DNA of 34,529 bases. It comes from Clostridia bacterium (GTDB taxonomy: Bacteria; Bacillota; Clostridia; Oscillospirales; CAG-272). The stretch is from NCBI GenBank assembly GCA_017501225.1, contig JAFVXH010000012.1:1-34529 (forward strand). Direction: 5' to 3'. Shown piece by piece: positions 9,028 to 18,165 of this stretch. Numbering within the stretch: the first letter of the stretch is position 1; each line of letters starts with the position of its first letter. Made by a program: the position numbers and the translations under genes. The notes under the pieces are model-generated. The model saw nothing but the letters and a program-made list of their open reading frames with translations. It made no database searches and was not told where the DNA came from.

Positions 9028-10368
9028 TTAGTTGTTCGGTGCGACCGTCAGATCGCCGTACAGATCGTATTCCTCCGCCTCGGTCACACGTACCTTGACA
9101 AAGGAGCCGGGCGCTATGCGCATTTGGGAGCGGAAATAGACCTTGCCGTCAATTTCGGGAGCATCCGCCGTGCTTCTGCCAAAGTGGATCTCCGCGACGG
9201 GATCGTAATCCTCGCAGATGACGTCGACGGTCTTTCCGATCTTCTCCCCGTTGAGCTCCTCGTTGATGTCCATCTGCAGCCGCATCAGAATATCCATGCG
9301 GTCCTGCTTGACCTGCTCCTCGATCTGATCCCCAAAATCGTAGGCGGGCGTTCCCTCCTCACGCGAATACGGGAACACGCCTGCATGGTCGAAGCGCTGC
9401 TCCTTGACAAACTCACACAACTCCTCAAAGTCCGCCTCGCTTTCCCCGGGGAAGCCCACGATGAACGTGGTGCGGATGACGATTCCGGGGATCTCGCGGC
9501 GCAGCTTCGCAAGCACCGTGTGAATGTGATGCTTGTCACCGTGGCGGTTCATAGCGGTCAGCATGCGGTCACTGATATGCTGCAGGGGCAGATCTAAGTA
9601 TTTGAGCACGCGGGGATTGTCGCGCAGCTCGGCGATCAATTCGTCCGTGATCTTATCGGGATAGCAGTACAGCAGGCGGATCCACGGGATCTCCGTTTCC
9701 TCGGTCAAGCGATGTAACAGCTCCGCGAGCGCATATTTGCCGTACAGATCCAAGCCGTATCTCGTGACGTCCTGCGCCACCACCGTCAGCTCCTTGACAC
9801 CGAGCGACTCCAATTGCTTTGCCTCCGCGATCAGGTCCTCCATCGGACGGGAACGGAATTTTCCGCGGATGGAGGGAATAGCACAGTAGGCACAGCGATT
9901 GTCGCAGCCCTCCGCGATCTTGAGATATGCGGTATACTCCGGCGTGGTCAGCACGCGGTCGCCGCCAAGGCGCACGCCGTTCTTATCCTCGCAGGAATAA
10001 TACTTTTTTGCAGGATCCTTCGTCACCGCCTCGATCGCCTCGACGATGTTGTGGATACTGCCGACGCCAAGCACGGCATCCACCTCGGGCAGCTCCGCAA
10101 GGATCTCCTTGCCGTAACGCTCGGCAAGACAGCCCGTGACGATGATGGCGCGCAGATTGCGATGCTCCTTAAGCCACGCCACATCCAGAATATTGTCGAT
10201 CGCCTCCTGCTTTGCGCTCTCGATGAACGCGCAGGTGTTGACGATGATCACATCCGCATCGATATCCTCGGGGGTGATCTCATAGCCCGCCGAAAGGATC
10301 TCGTGCAGCATCACCTCGGTATCCAGCTGATTTTTGGGACAGCCGAGAGAAACAAATCCGATTTTCAT
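9028..10368 (-). CDS. rimO: Ribosomal protein S12 methylthiotransferase (radical SAM)
   Basis: Adds a methylthio group to the conserved aspartate of ribosomal protein S12, using two [4Fe-4S] clusters. The 446-residue protein has the N-terminal UPF0004 domain with cluster cysteines C10, C46 and C80. The radical SAM motif is C155-x3-C159-x2-C162 (GCDNRCAYCAIP), followed by IRGKFRSRP, which distinguishes the RimO/MiaB group. A C-terminal TRAM-like domain is near residues 375-440. The N-terminus (GFVSLGCPKN) favours RimO over the tRNA-modifying MiaB. It lies between the PHP hydrolase gene (15 bp) and pgsA (21 bp). Confidence 0.94.
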   Translation of the reverse strand: MKIGFVSLGCPKNQLDTEVMLHEILSAGYEITPEDIDADVIIVNTCAFIESAKQEAIDNILDVAWLKEHRNLRAIIVTGCLAERYGKEILAELPEVDAVLGVGSIHNIVEAIEAVTKDPAKKYYSCEDKNGVRLGGDRVLTTPEYTAYLKIAEGCDNRCAYCAIPSIRGKFRSRPMEDLIAEAKQLESLGVKELTVVAQDVTRYGLDLYGKYALAELLHRLTEETEIPWIRLLYCYPDKITDELIAELRDNPRVLKYLDLPLQHISDRMLTAMNRHGDKHHIHTVLAKLRREIPGIVIRTTFIVGFPGESEADFEELCEFVKEQRFDHAGVFPYSREEGTPAYDFGDQIEEQVKQDRMDILMRLQMDINEELNGEKIGKTVDVICEDYDPVAEIHFGRSTADAPEIDGKVYFRSQMRIAPGSFVKVRVTEAEEYDLYGDLTVAPNN

Positions 10369-10383
10369 AGTAATTGCCTTTCC

Positions 10384-11262
10384 TTATTTCTTCTCCCCGA
10401 GAACGACGATATTGCTCCACGCACGAAGTCCGTTTTCATCCACCACCTCAGCGCGCAGAAAAGCCTCGGACGAGCGCGGCGTATACACCGCCTCGGTAAT
10501 GCCCTCTCCCGTGAATACGCGGGTCGTCCATGCCAGATTGGAATAGAGGACAATCTCACGGCAAGGAGAGCAACGGACCGCAAAGGAGCCGTCCTCCTGC
10601 TGCAGCAAATGGACCTCGGGACCCTGTGTGGCGTAGAACCTCCCTGCCCGAATGGCGGGGATCAGGAATTCGGGAGATACGTCTGCCGCCTCGACCATGA
10701 TCCAGGAGGCACACTCGTCACCGTCATAGTAATGCGCGTCGTCGGTCGCGAGCAAGGGATAATACCTGCCACGGCAGCCCAGCATATCCACGATCAGCGA
10801 GGCATCCGGACGCCTGGACATATGCTTGCCCGAAACGGTATTGTAAATTTCGGTGGCATCAACGTGTTTCAGGGGCAGGATCTGCTCGGGAGTGTTGAGC
10901 GACCATGCGGGATGCGCGAGGACCGCAAGTCCGCCCGCCTTTTTGATGGCGTCGATGATGCCCTGCGCGGACATTCCCTTTTTGACCGAGGGCTCATAGC
11001 GCATTCCAATACCCACGATGTGGTAAACGCCTCGGCAAGCATTGCCGGTGCCGCAATCGTACTCCACACCGGGGAGAACGGTAAAGCCATCCTCCTCCCC
11101 ACCGTGTCCGAAGAACCAGTGGTCGGTAAGCGCCACGGCGTCATACCCCGCGTTGCGGTAGCGCTGCACCGCCTCGGCGGGTGTCAGCTGTCCGTCGGAA
11201 AGCGTGGTATGCATATGAAGATTGACCTTGTATCGGGTTTTTCCGAACATATCAAGCTGCAT
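10384..11262 (-). CDS. PHP-domain metal-dependent phosphoesterase
   Basis: A 292-residue PHP-type hydrolase. Metal ligands typical of the family are visible in HMH (H16, H18) with D23, in ALTDHW (~44-49) and E67, and in the later LAHP motif (~150). Relatives hydrolyse 5'-nucleoside phosphates, 3',5'-bisphosphates or phosphosugars, so the substrate cannot be assigned. The C-terminal ~80 residues form a further beta-rich module, beginning after the IRAGRFYAT segment. The ATG has GGGAGGAAAC upstream. It is the first gene of the operon with rimO and pgsA, transcribed from a clear promoter at 11346-11318. Confidence 0.85.
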   Translation of the reverse strand: MQLDMFGKTRYKVNLHMHTTLSDGQLTPAEAVQRYRNAGYDAVALTDHWFFGHGGEEDGFTVLPGVEYDCGTGNACRGVYHIVGIGMRYEPSVKKGMSAQGIIDAIKKAGGLAVLAHPAWSLNTPEQILPLKHVDATEIYNTVSGKHMSRRPDASLIVDMLGCRGRYYPLLATDDAHYYDGDECASWIMVEAADVSPEFLIPAIRAGRFYATQGPEVHLLQQEDGSFAVRCSPCREIVLYSNLAWTTRVFTGEGITEAVYTPRSSEAFLRAEVVDENGLRAWSNIVVLGEKK

Positions 11263-11317
11263 GCTGTTTCCTCCCTCGGAAGAGCTCGGCTCAAAGCATC
11301 CTTTTCTTCCATTCTAC

Positions 11318-11346
11318 ATTGTATCATAGTTCGCCTCCGTTTACAA
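11318..11346 (-). promoter_or_regulatory. Sigma-A promoter for PHP-rimO-pgsA
   Basis: On the minus strand TTGTAA (11346-11341) and TACAAT (11323-11318) are separated by exactly 17 bp, 56 bp before the first gene. This is one side of a divergent intergenic region with pfkA. Confidence 0.75.
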
Positions 11347-11437
11347 TAGCTTTGCGCAAAAAAAGAATCGCAGCCTCGCTTTTTTGGCAAAAACGCAAGA
11401 CCGCACCCTGTGGGAGTGTCTGTTTTTGACTGCAAAA

Positions 11438-11462
11438 AAGTCCCTGAGGCGATACGGGACTT
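11438..11462. other. Small hairpin in the 374-bp divergent intergenic region
   Basis: The gap 11263-11636 contains the two divergent promoters and, between them, AAGTCCC/GGGACTT arms (11438-11444, 11456-11462) over an 11-nt loop. The rest is A/T-tract-rich with no convincing gene. It may be an operator or only spacer. Confidence 0.35.
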
Positions 11463-11521
11463 GCCGTTGCGTTCAAAACGAAAAATGACGAAAAATTTTG
11501 TCGATTTTTTTGCATAAGCAC

Positions 11522-11550
11522 TTGATTTTTCGAAAAGAATATACTATAAT
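11522..11550 (+). promoter_or_regulatory. Sigma-A promoter of pfkA
   Basis: TTGATT (11522-11527) and TATAAT (11545-11550) with a 17-bp spacer, giving a leader of about 80 nt before the pfkA ATG. Confidence 0.85.
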
Positions 11551-11636
11551 AGTTTGATGTAAAGTTTGATTGTCATTTTTTTGGCAATTTGAAGCTATTT
11601 GAGTGAATAACAAGTAAAAAGTGAGGTCTTTCCAAC

Positions 11637-12713
11637 ATGGCAGTGTATCAAAAAATCGGTGTTCTTACCTCGGGCGGTGACGCTCCCGGAATGAATGCTT
11701 GCGTCAAGGCAGTCGTCAACAAAGCGCTCAGCTTAGGGCTTGAGGTCGTGGGCATCAAGGGCGGTTATGCCGGCTTGATCGCAGGCGATCTGGTTCCCAT
11801 GACCCAGGAAACGGTCAGCAGAGTCGTCAGCTACGGCGGCACGCACCTTCTTTCCAGCCGTTGCCCCGAGTTCAAAACCGAGGAGGGCATGGCAAAGGCG
11901 ATCCAAACCTGCCATGAGAACGGCATTGATGCACTGGTCTGCATCGGCGGCGACGGAACCTTCCGCGGTGCGACCGACATGACCCTGCGTGGCATCCCCT
12001 CCATGGGCCTTCCCGCAACCATTGATAACGATATCACCGCAACCGATTATACCATCGGCTTTGATACCGCGCTCAACACCACCGTACACCTGATCGACTG
12101 TCTGCGCGACACCTGTGAATCCCACGCGCGCCTGAACGTCATCGAGGTCATGGGACGTCACTGCGGACAGATCGCTCTGTATGCCGCCATCGCGGCAGGC
12201 TCCGTTGCGGTCGCCGTTCCCGAGGTTCCCTTTGACGAGGCGGCTACCATAGAGCGCATCCGGGCTTTGCGCGCACAGGGCAGACGCGGTATGACCGTGG
12301 TCGTATCCGAGGGTATGTTCAATCCCGACGGAACGCCTTACTCCGAAACGCTTGCCAAGAAGATCCAGGCAGAGACCGGCGTGGAAACCAAATTTGCACG
12401 CTTCGCTCACGTCGCACGCGGCGGCAACCCCACCGTCCGTGACCGCACCACCGCATCCGAGATGGGCGTCAAGGCAGTTGAGCTTCTGCTTGAGGGCAAG
12501 AGCAATCTGGTCGTCACCAAGGAGGATGACCGACTCTCCTCCATGGACATCACCTTTGCTTTGATGACCGACCGCATGTACAAGAATACCCTCAAGGAGG
12601 GCGATCTTGACTGCTTCACTCCCGAGCAGATCGAGCAGATGCGGGCGATTTGCGACAAGCGCCGCGCCGTCATCCAGCATCTTTATACCGTTGCATCCCA
12701 CGTCGGACACTGA
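11637..12713 (+). CDS. pfkA: 6-phosphofructokinase (ATP-dependent type)
   Basis: Phosphorylates fructose 6-phosphate in glycolysis. The 358-residue protein has the nucleotide loop TSGGDAPGMN (11-20), GGDGT at 104-108 and PATIDND at 126-132, with the catalytic aspartate expected at D130. A glycine after GGD, and alanine rather than lysine before TIDND, point to ATP rather than pyrophosphate as phosphoryl donor. MGRHCGQ contributes to the sugar site. The C-terminus is about 35-40 residues longer than the E. coli enzyme. It stands alone between its own promoter and a terminator. The ribosome binding site, GTGAGG, is only moderate. Confidence 0.95.
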   Translation: MAVYQKIGVLTSGGDAPGMNACVKAVVNKALSLGLEVVGIKGGYAGLIAGDLVPMTQETVSRVVSYGGTHLLSSRCPEFKTEEGMAKAIQTCHENGIDALVCIGGDGTFRGATDMTLRGIPSMGLPATIDNDITATDYTIGFDTALNTTVHLIDCLRDTCESHARLNVIEVMGRHCGQIALYAAIAAGSVAVAVPEVPFDEAATIERIRALRAQGRRGMTVVVSEGMFNPDGTPYSETLAKKIQAETGVETKFARFAHVARGGNPTVRDRTTASEMGVKAVELLLEGKSNLVVTKEDDRLSSMDITFALMTDRMYKNTLKEGDLDCFTPEQIEQMRAICDKRRAVIQHLYTVASHVGH

Positions 12714-12725
12714 TCCAAGGACTGA

Positions 12726-12753
12726 AAAAGGCAGAGAAGCTTCTCTGCCTTTT
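12726..12753. terminator. Bidirectional terminator between pfkA and the TagA-type gene
   Basis: A perfect 28-bp palindrome (arms 12726-12739 and 12740-12753) is followed by CTTTTTTG. It has A-tracts on one side and T-tracts on the other, and sits between two convergent genes, so it can end both. Confidence 0.9.
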
Positions 12754-12771
12754 CTTTTTTGAACGCTCGTT

Positions 12772-13491
12772 TCACTCCCGCTCCCGCCAAAACGCGATCC
12801 TGGCAAGCGCAGGAAGTCCCGCAAGCCGTTTTGGCTGATGAAGCATCCGCCATGCCCATTCCCCTCCAAGCTGCTGTACGGGCACCGGGGCGCGCTGCAC
12901 GTCGCCCGCCCAGACATCCAGGGTGCCGCCGAGATTTGCGATCACCCGTACGTGCGTCAGATACGGCAGGTTTTCCGCCGTCCAAAGCTCCTGCCGGGGA
13001 AAGCCGAGGCAAACCAGCAAAATATCGGGCTTGCCCTGCGTCAGCACGTACCGCAACCGCTCGCTCTGCTCGGCGCTGTCCTCAAAATATCCCCAGAAGC
13101 AGCCGCAAACGTGCAGACGCGGATAACGCTCTCGCAGCCGCTCCGCCGCGCGCGCGGCGACTCCCTCCTTGCCGCCGAGCAGAAAGACGCGCATGCCCTC
13201 CTTTTCTGCCAAGGACATCAGTCCCTCGCCAAAATCGATCCCCGCCACGCGCTCTCGCAAGGGGCTTTTGGCATGCCTTGCGGCAAGCAAAACACCCGCA
13301 CCGTCCGGCAACGAAAGTGATGCGCGGTTGAGGAGCTCCGCATAGGCCGGATGCTTTCGGCAGGCATCCAGCATCAGGGCGTTTGGCGTGACCACCCAAC
13401 AGGGCTCCCCCGCGCGCTCACACGCAAGGGAGAGCGCGCGCTCCATCGTCAGGTTATCAATGCGAACACCGTGTAAATAAATGTGTGACAT
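12772..13491 (-). CDS. tagA: WecG/TagA/CpsF-family glycosyltransferase
   Basis: Probably transfers an N-acetylmannosamine-type sugar to a lipid-linked GlcNAc at the inner membrane face, as TagA does in wall teichoic acid linkage-unit synthesis. The 239 residues match the family throughout: TPNALML near residue 35, LSLPDGAGV (~58-66), FLLGGKEGV (~102-110), and GKPDILLVCLGFPRQELW (~152-169), the most diagnostic block. It has no signal or membrane span, as expected for a peripheral enzyme. AAGGAGG precedes the ATG. No other teichoic acid or capsule genes are near, so the exact acceptor is uncertain. Confidence 0.85.
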   Translation of the reverse strand: MSHIYLHGVRIDNLTMERALSLACERAGEPCWVVTPNALMLDACRKHPAYAELLNRASLSLPDGAGVLLAARHAKSPLRERVAGIDFGEGLMSLAEKEGMRVFLLGGKEGVAARAAERLRERYPRLHVCGCFWGYFEDSAEQSERLRYVLTQGKPDILLVCLGFPRQELWTAENLPYLTHVRVIANLGGTLDVWAGDVQRAPVPVQQLGGEWAWRMLHQPKRLAGLPALARIAFWRERE

Positions 13492-13548
13492 TCTCTCCTC
13501 CTTTTGTCTTCTTTGATAGTATCATCCCCCAAAATGCGGAAAAAAGCC

Positions 13549-13577
13549 TTGACAATGCTTACCATATGCGTTATAAT
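13549..13577 (+). promoter_or_regulatory. Consensus sigma-A promoter for proS-ftsW-DUF4830
   Basis: Perfect TTGACA (13549-13554) and TATAAT (13572-13577) with a 17-bp spacer, about 65 nt before the proS ATG. The leader is too short for a T-box. Confidence 0.92.
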
Positions 13578-13642
13578 GGATAATTGAAAGATTATGCCTT
13601 CATCAGGCGATACGACTTGTACAGAAAGGTTTTGATACGATC

Positions 13643-15085
13643 ATGGCAAAGAACAACGAGAAAATGGTGGAGCAGATCACGTCCATGGACGTGGACTTCG
13701 CGCAATGGTTCACCGACGTAGTAAAAAAAGCGGAATTGGTAGATTATTCCGGCGTCAAGGGATGCATGATCATCCGTCCCTACGGATATGCCATCTGGGA
13801 AAACATCCAGAAGGATCTGGACGCGCGCTTTAAGGAGCTTGGACACGAAAATCTGTATATGCCCCTCTTTATCCCCGAAAGCCTTCTGCAAAAGGAGAAG
13901 GACCACGTACAGGGCTTTGCCCCCGAGTGCGCATGGGTCACGATCGGCGGTGAGAACAAGCTGAGTGAGCGTCTTTGCGTCCGTCCGACCTCCGAAACGC
14001 TGTTCTGCGAGCACTTCCGAAACGTCATTCAATCCTACCGCGACCTGCCCAAGCTCTACAACCAGTGGTGCAACGTCGTGCGTTGGGAAAAAACCACCCG
14101 TCCCTTCCTTCGTACCTCCGAGTTCCTCTGGCAGGAGGGACACACCATGCACGAAACCGAGGAGGAGGCACGCGCGGAGACTCTGCAAATGCTCAAGGTC
14201 TACGAGGACTTCTATGCCGAGGCTCTGGCAATTCCCGCTTACACCGGTCAGAAGACCGAGAAGGAAAAGTTTGCGGGTGCTGAGGCAACCTATACCATCG
14301 AGCCCATGATGCACAACGGTGTCGCGCTTCAGGGCGGTACCACCCACTACTTTGGCAACGGCTTTGCAAAGGCGTTCGACATCACCTTTACCGGACGCGA
14401 CAACGTGCAAAGATATCCTTACCAGACCTCCTGGGGCGTATCCACTCGCTCCATCGGCGCCATCATCATGACGCACGGCGACGACAACGGCCTGATCCTT
14501 CCCCCTCGCGTCGCTCCCATTCAGCTGGCGATCATTCCCGTAGCACAGCACAAGGAGGGCGTTCTGGAAAAGGCAAACGAGATCAAGGGCGAGCTTGCAA
14601 AGCGCTTCCGCGTCAAATTGGACGACAGCGACAACTCCACCGGCTGGAAGTTCAGCCAGTATGAGATGAAGGGCGTTCCGCTCCGTCTGGAGATCGGTCC
14701 GCGCGACATTGAAAACAACAGCTGCGTGCTGGTCAGCCGCGTGACAAGAGAAAAGACCGTCGTATCTCTTGACAATCTTGCAGAGAGCGTTCAGGAGGCT
14801 CTGGACCGCGTACACAACGAGCTGTATCAACGCGCACTCGAAAACCGCCAGAACCGCACCTACACGGCAAAGACCACAGAGGAATTTTTGGAGCTTGCCG
14901 CCAACAAGGAGGGCTATATCAAGGCAATGTGGTGCGGCGACGCATCCTGCGAGGATGAGCTCAAGGACCGCACGGGCGGTGTCAAATCCCGTTGCATCCC
15001 CTTCGTTGAGGAGCATCTGGCAGATACCTGCGTTTGCTGCGGAAAGCCCGCAAAGCACATGGTCATCTGGGGCAGACAGTATTAA
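13643..15085 (+). CDS. proS: Prolyl-tRNA synthetase, archaeal/eukaryote-like short type
   Basis: Charges tRNA-Pro with proline. The 480 residues lack the internal editing insertion of the long bacterial enzyme and follow the archaeal-type layout found in many Clostridia. Class II motif 2 is seen as [16 protein letters not shown] (~152-167). Motif 3 is around [19 protein letters not shown] (~270-288). An anticodon-binding domain follows, then a C-terminal zinc-type module with cysteines at WCGDASC and CVCCGKPA and a tyrosine as last residue, a hallmark of this type. AGAAAGG precedes the ATG. A long open frame on the opposite strand is only a shadow of its codon bias. Confidence 0.96.
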   Translation: MAKNNEKMVEQITSMDVDFAQWFTDVVKKAELVDYSGVKGCMIIRPYGYAIWENIQKDLDARFKELGHENLYMPLFIPESLLQKEKDHVQGFAPECAWVTIGGENKLSERLCVRPTSETLFCEHFRNVIQSYRDLPKLYNQWCNVVRWEKTTRPFLRTSEFLWQEGHTMHETEEEARAETLQMLKVYEDFYAEALAIPAYTGQKTEKEKFAGAEATYTIEPMMHNGVALQGGTTHYFGNGFAKAFDITFTGRDNVQRYPYQTSWGVSTRSIGAIIMTHGDDNGLILPPRVAPIQLAIIPVAQHKEGVLEKANEIKGELAKRFRVKLDDSDNSTGWKFSQYEMKGVPLRLEIGPRDIENNSCVLVSRVTREKTVVSLDNLAESVQEALDRVHNELYQRALENRQNRTYTAKTTEEFLELAANKEGYIKAMWCGDASCEDELKDRTGGVKSRCIPFVEEHLADTCVCCGKPAKHMVIWGRQY

Positions 15086-15094
15086 GTTTTTTGG

Positions 15095-15125
15095 GGGGAA
15101 GAAGCAGGCCTGGCCTTTCTTCCCC
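15095..15125 (+). other. GC-rich hairpin between proS and ftsW/rodA
   Basis: Arms GGGGAAGAA (15095-15103) and TTCTTCCCC (15117-15125) form a 9-bp stem. There is no T-run after it, so it is unlikely to be a full terminator. It may stabilise or process the transcript between the two genes. Confidence 0.5.
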
Positions 15126-15160
15126 TCTCTGTTACAAATCAAAACGGAAAGGAGCGCCAC

Positions 15161-16333
15161 ATGGATAAGCTGTTCGGTAAGGTTAAATCTATCGTCAAGG
15201 GCATTGATCCCGTGCTGTTTTTCTGTGCCACGCTGCTCTCCGTCATCAGCATCCTGACCATCTGGGGGGCAGTGGACAACTTCGGTATGTCCAAGCTCCG
15301 CATGCAGATCTTTATCTTCTTCGTCGGGATCGTGGTTACCGTCCTGATCTCAACGCTCGACTACCGCGTCATCGTGGACAAGCTCTGGATCGCAATGCTC
15401 GTAGGCTCCGTGATCCTTTTGCTGATCACCCTGATCTGGGGCAGCACGGGCGCGGATCGCGAAACCGCAAACCGCAGCTGGCTGACCATCCCCGGCACAG
15501 GGCTTATGATCCAGCCCTCGGAGTTTGTAAAATTCACCTTTATCTGTACCTTTGCAAGGCATCTTTACACCGTACAAAAGGACGTCAACAAGCCAAAAAC
15601 GCTCCTGCTGCTCCTGCTCCACGCCGGAGCGGTCGTAGGTCCGATCCTGCTTTCAGGCGACCTCGGCGTTGCCTTGATCTACTGTGCCATCATTGCCATC
15701 ATGCTCTTTTGCGCAGGGCTTCACCCCGGATATTTTGCGGCGGGGCTCTTCCTCGCGGTCTTGCTTTCCCCATTCCTGTGGGCAAGCCTTGAGGATTATC
15801 AGCAGCAGCGCATCATCATCGGCTTTTACCCCGAGCTCGATCCCATGGGCAAGGGCATGCAGCCCCTGATGAGCCGCGACGCCATCGCGGCGGGCGGATT
15901 CTTCGGGCAGGGAATTTTCGGAGGCTCTCTTTACGAGCCCCTCCCCGCCTCGCACACCGACTTCATCTTCGCGACGGTCTGCGAAAAATTCGGATTTCTC
16001 GGAGGCTCTGTCGTCATCATCCTCTTTATGCTCATCGTATCCCGCATCTTTATGGTCGCGCGATCGGCGGGGCATTCGGATTTCGGAGGTCTGATCTGCG
16101 TCGGCGTGGGTGCTATGCTGGTCGTTCAGATCCTCCTTAACGTCGGCATGTGCTTTGCGATGCTCCCCGTCATCGGCATCACGCTTCCCTTCCTTTCCTG
16201 CGGAGGCTCGTCGATGCTTGCCACCTTTATGATGTTCGGCCTTGTGCACAACGTGTACGCCCATTCGCACGGCGTCAAGGCGGACTCCGTGACGGATACG
16301 TTGGACATCGATATTTCCCTGTACGATTCATAA
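15161..16333 (+). CDS. FtsW/RodA/SpoVE-family peptidoglycan glycosyltransferase
   Basis: SEDS-family membrane enzyme that polymerises lipid II into glycan strands for elongation, division or spore cortex. The 390-residue protein has about ten hydrophobic helices. Family landmarks are QPSEFVKF (~117-124), GDLGVALIY (~165-173), the large extracellular loop with GKGMQPLMSRDAIAAGG (~227-243), LPASHTDFIFA (~258-268), and the C-terminal LPVIGITLPFLSCGGSS (~331-347). The sequence does not clearly separate RodA from FtsW or SpoVE, and no partner PBP gene is adjacent. AAGGAG precedes the ATG. The stop codon lies inside the hairpin that also covers the next gene's ribosome binding site. Confidence 0.92.
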   Translation: MDKLFGKVKSIVKGIDPVLFFCATLLSVISILTIWGAVDNFGMSKLRMQIFIFFVGIVVTVLISTLDYRVIVDKLWIAMLVGSVILLLITLIWGSTGADRETANRSWLTIPGTGLMIQPSEFVKFTFICTFARHLYTVQKDVNKPKTLLLLLLHAGAVVGPILLSGDLGVALIYCAIIAIMLFCAGLHPGYFAAGLFLAVLLSPFLWASLEDYQQQRIIIGFYPELDPMGKGMQPLMSRDAIAAGGFFGQGIFGGSLYEPLPASHTDFIFATVCEKFGFLGGSVVIILFMLIVSRIFMVARSAGHSDFGGLICVGVGAMLVVQILLNVGMCFAMLPVIGITLPFLSCGGSSMLATFMMFGLVHNVYAHSHGVKADSVTDTLDIDISLYDS

Positions 16334-16388
16334 AGCGTTCTACCCGTTCATATATTGAAGCAGAAATATATGAATTGGAGGACGCTTT
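16332..16388 (+). promoter_or_regulatory. Extended hairpin enclosing the ribosome binding site of the DUF4830 gene
   Basis: Outer arms AAAGCGT (16332-16338) and ACGCTTT (16382-16388) and inner arms TTCATATATT (16347-16356) and AATATATGAA (16365-16374) form one two-part stem with an 8-nt apical loop. The GGAGG (16378-16382) lies mostly in the internal loop and can partly pair with CTACCC opposite. The outer arm ends at the base before the ATG. It overlaps the ftsW/rodA stop codon. The arrangement suggests controlled translation initiation of the downstream gene. Confidence 0.6.
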
Positions 16389-16880
16389 ATGTTTATTTAT
16401 TCTCTTCGCGCAGGCACCGTCAGGCTGATCGGCGTGGTTTGCGTGGCGCTGACGGTGCTCATCACGCTCATCGCCTTTGTCCCAACCTATGCCATCTCCT
16501 CTCAGGCCTCCGCCAGCCCTGACGGGCAGACCTACAATTACGAAAAGATCAAAACCGCCGAGGACGTCGTCACCTTCCTCTCGCAGTTCGGCTGGAAGGC
16601 ATCGGGGAGCGCCGTGGAGGTACAGACCGTCACCATCCCCGAGGAATTTGACAAGGTGTTTGCCGCTTATAACGAGATGCAGAAGGCGCAGGGGCTCAAC
16701 CTCTCCAAATACCGCGGCAAGGAGGTCACAAGATACACGCTCGCGATTGAGAATTACCCGTCCTACGAGGGCACGGTATACGCAAACGTGCTGGTTTACC
16801 GCAACCGCGTCGTCGGAGGCGACGTCTGCTCGGCAGACGTCGCGGGCTTTGTGCATGGATTTGAGCAAAGCAGCAAATAA
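16389..16880 (+). CDS. DUF4830-family membrane-anchored protein
   Basis: A 163-residue protein of unknown function. Residues ~11-33 form one hydrophobic segment, so the remainder is probably extracytoplasmic with the N-terminus inside. The soluble part matches what I recall of DUF4830: FLSQFGW (~59-65), EVQTVTIPEEFDKVF (~75-89), YNEMQKAQG (~92-100), LSKYRGKEVTRYT and a final VVGGDVCSAD. Some Clostridia carry it near sporulation or wall genes. Here it is last in the proS-ftsW/rodA transcription unit, and its GGAGG lies within a hairpin. Confidence 0.75.
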   Translation: MFIYSLRAGTVRLIGVVCVALTVLITLIAFVPTYAISSQASASPDGQTYNYEKIKTAEDVVTFLSQFGWKASGSAVEVQTVTIPEEFDKVFAAYNEMQKAQGLNLSKYRGKEVTRYTLAIENYPSYEGTVYANVLVYRNRVVGGDVCSADVAGFVHGFEQSSK

Positions 16881-16887
16881 TAACCGT

Positions 16888-16914
16888 CGGGAGAGGGGAA
16901 AAATCCCCCTCCCG
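16888..16914 (+). terminator. Terminator after the DUF4830 gene
   Basis: CGGGAG and GGGGA (16888-16899, one bulged A) pair with TCCCC and CTCCCG (16904-16914) over a 4-nt A loop. A long pyrimidine/T run follows to 16930. Confidence 0.9.
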
Positions 16915-17011
16915 CTTTCGTTTTCTTTTTTGCATAATGCACACACAAAACCGCGACGGCGGTAAAAAATAAAGTGAATGTTACAAAATTGATAAAATTT
17001 CGGCAAACCCC

Positions 17012-17040
17012 TTGCATAATTGGAAGAAATCTACTATAAT
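17012..17040 (+). promoter_or_regulatory. Sigma-A promoter of gap
   Basis: TTGCAT (17012-17017) and TATAAT (17035-17040) with a 17-bp spacer, giving a leader of about 53 nt. Confidence 0.85.
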
Positions 17041-17099
17041 ATAAGATGCAAAACAATGGAAATCAAAAAAAATAATGTTATTAAACGGAGGAATTTTCC

Positions 17100-18119
17100 A
17101 TGGCAAATGTAAAAGTTGCGATTAACGGTTTCGGTCGCATCGGCCGTCTGGCATTCCGTCAGATGTTTGGTGCAAAGGGCTACACGGTTGTTGCGATCAA
17201 CGACCTCACCAAGCCCTCTATGCTCGCTCACCTTCTCAAGTATGACTCTGCTCAGGGCAGATACAACCACGAGGTCAGCGCAAACGACGAGGAAGGTACC
17301 ATCACCGTTGACGGCAAGACCATCAAGATCTACGCAGAGAAGGACGCTGTAAACCTTCCCTGGAAGAAGCTGAAGATCGACGTCGTTCTGGAGTGCACCG
17401 GCTTCTACTGCTCCAAGGAGAAGTCTATGGCTCACATCAAGGCAGGCGCTAAGAAGTGCGTCATTTCCGCACCCGCAGGCAACGATCTGAAGACCATCGT
17501 ATTCTCTGTCAACGAGAACACCCTGACCGCAGACGATCAGATCATCTCCGCTGCATCCTGCACCACCAACTGCTTGGCTCCCATGGCTAAGGCACTCAAC
17601 GACTACGCTCCCATCCAGTCCGGTATCATGACCACCGTTCATGCTTTCACCGGTGACCAGATGGTTCTGGACGGCCCCCACAGAAAGGGTGACCTCCGCC
17701 GCGCACGTGCTGCAGCAATCAACATCGTTCCCAACTCCACCGGTGCTGCAAAGGCAATCGGTCTGGTTATTCCCGAGCTCAACGGCAAGCTCATCGGCTC
17801 CGCTCAGCGTGTTCCCGTTCCCACGGGCTCTACCACTCTGCTCGTAGCAGTCGTTAAGGGCAAGGATATCACCAAGGAGGGCATCAATGCCGCTATGAAG
17901 GCTGCATCCTCCGCTTCCTTCGGTTACACCGAGGAGCAGCTCGTTTCCTCCGATATCATCGGCATCACCTACGGTTCTCTCTTCGATGCAACCCAGACCA
18001 TGGTTGCAAAGATCGACGAGGATACCTACCAGGTTCAGGTCGTTTCTTGGTACGACAACGAGAACTCCTACACCAGCCAGATGGTTCGCACCATCAAGTA
18101 CTTTGCAGAGCTCGCTTAA
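17100..18119 (+). CDS. gap: Glyceraldehyde-3-phosphate dehydrogenase, type I
   Basis: Oxidises glyceraldehyde 3-phosphate to 1,3-bisphosphoglycerate with NAD+ in glycolysis. The 339 residues show the Rossmann start INGFGRIGR (8-16), D35 after the second strand (favouring NAD+ over NADP+), and the active-site [13 protein letters not shown] with the nucleophile C154. The C-terminus has the conserved [13 protein letters not shown]. Codon choice is noticeably more uniform than in its neighbours (many ctc, acc, gtt and aag codons), consistent with high expression. It has a strong ribosome binding site (CGGAGGAA) and is monocistronic. Confidence 0.98.
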   Translation: MANVKVAINGFGRIGRLAFRQMFGAKGYTVVAINDLTKPSMLAHLLKYDSAQGRYNHEVSANDEEGTITVDGKTIKIYAEKDAVNLPWKKLKIDVVLECTGFYCSKEKSMAHIKAGAKKCVISAPAGNDLKTIVFSVNENTLTADDQIISAASCTTNCLAPMAKALNDYAPIQSGIMTTVHAFTGDQMVLDGPHRKGDLRRARAAAINIVPNSTGAAKAIGLVIPELNGKLIGSAQRVPVPTGSTTLLVAVVKGKDITKEGINAAMKAASSASFGYTEEQLVSSDIIGITYGSLFDATQTMVAKIDEDTYQVQVVSWYDNENSYTSQMVRTIKYFAELA

Positions 18120-18138
18120 TTGACTCTGCTTCCAAAAC

Positions 18139-18165
18139 AGGGGAGGGCCGCATCGGTCTTCCCCT
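18139..18165 (+). terminator. Terminator of gap
   Basis: An 11-bp stem (18139-18149 with 18155-18165, two G-U pairs) has a 5-nt loop, followed by CTTTGATTCC and then a T-rich stretch. Confidence 0.75.

Noticed and set aside
9814..11349. A 511-codon plus-strand frame across rimO and the PHP gene
   Set aside because: It crosses two well-supported genes, their ribosome binding sites and a promoter, and has no protein-like domains.
15095..15125. Hairpin after proS as a full terminator
   Set aside because: No T-run follows, and the next gene begins 36 bp later with no promoter of its own.
13592..15160. A 522-codon open frame antisense to proS
   Set aside because: It is a shadow of the strong codon bias of proS, has no family resemblance and no ribosome binding site, while the sense frame carries all class II synthetase motifs.
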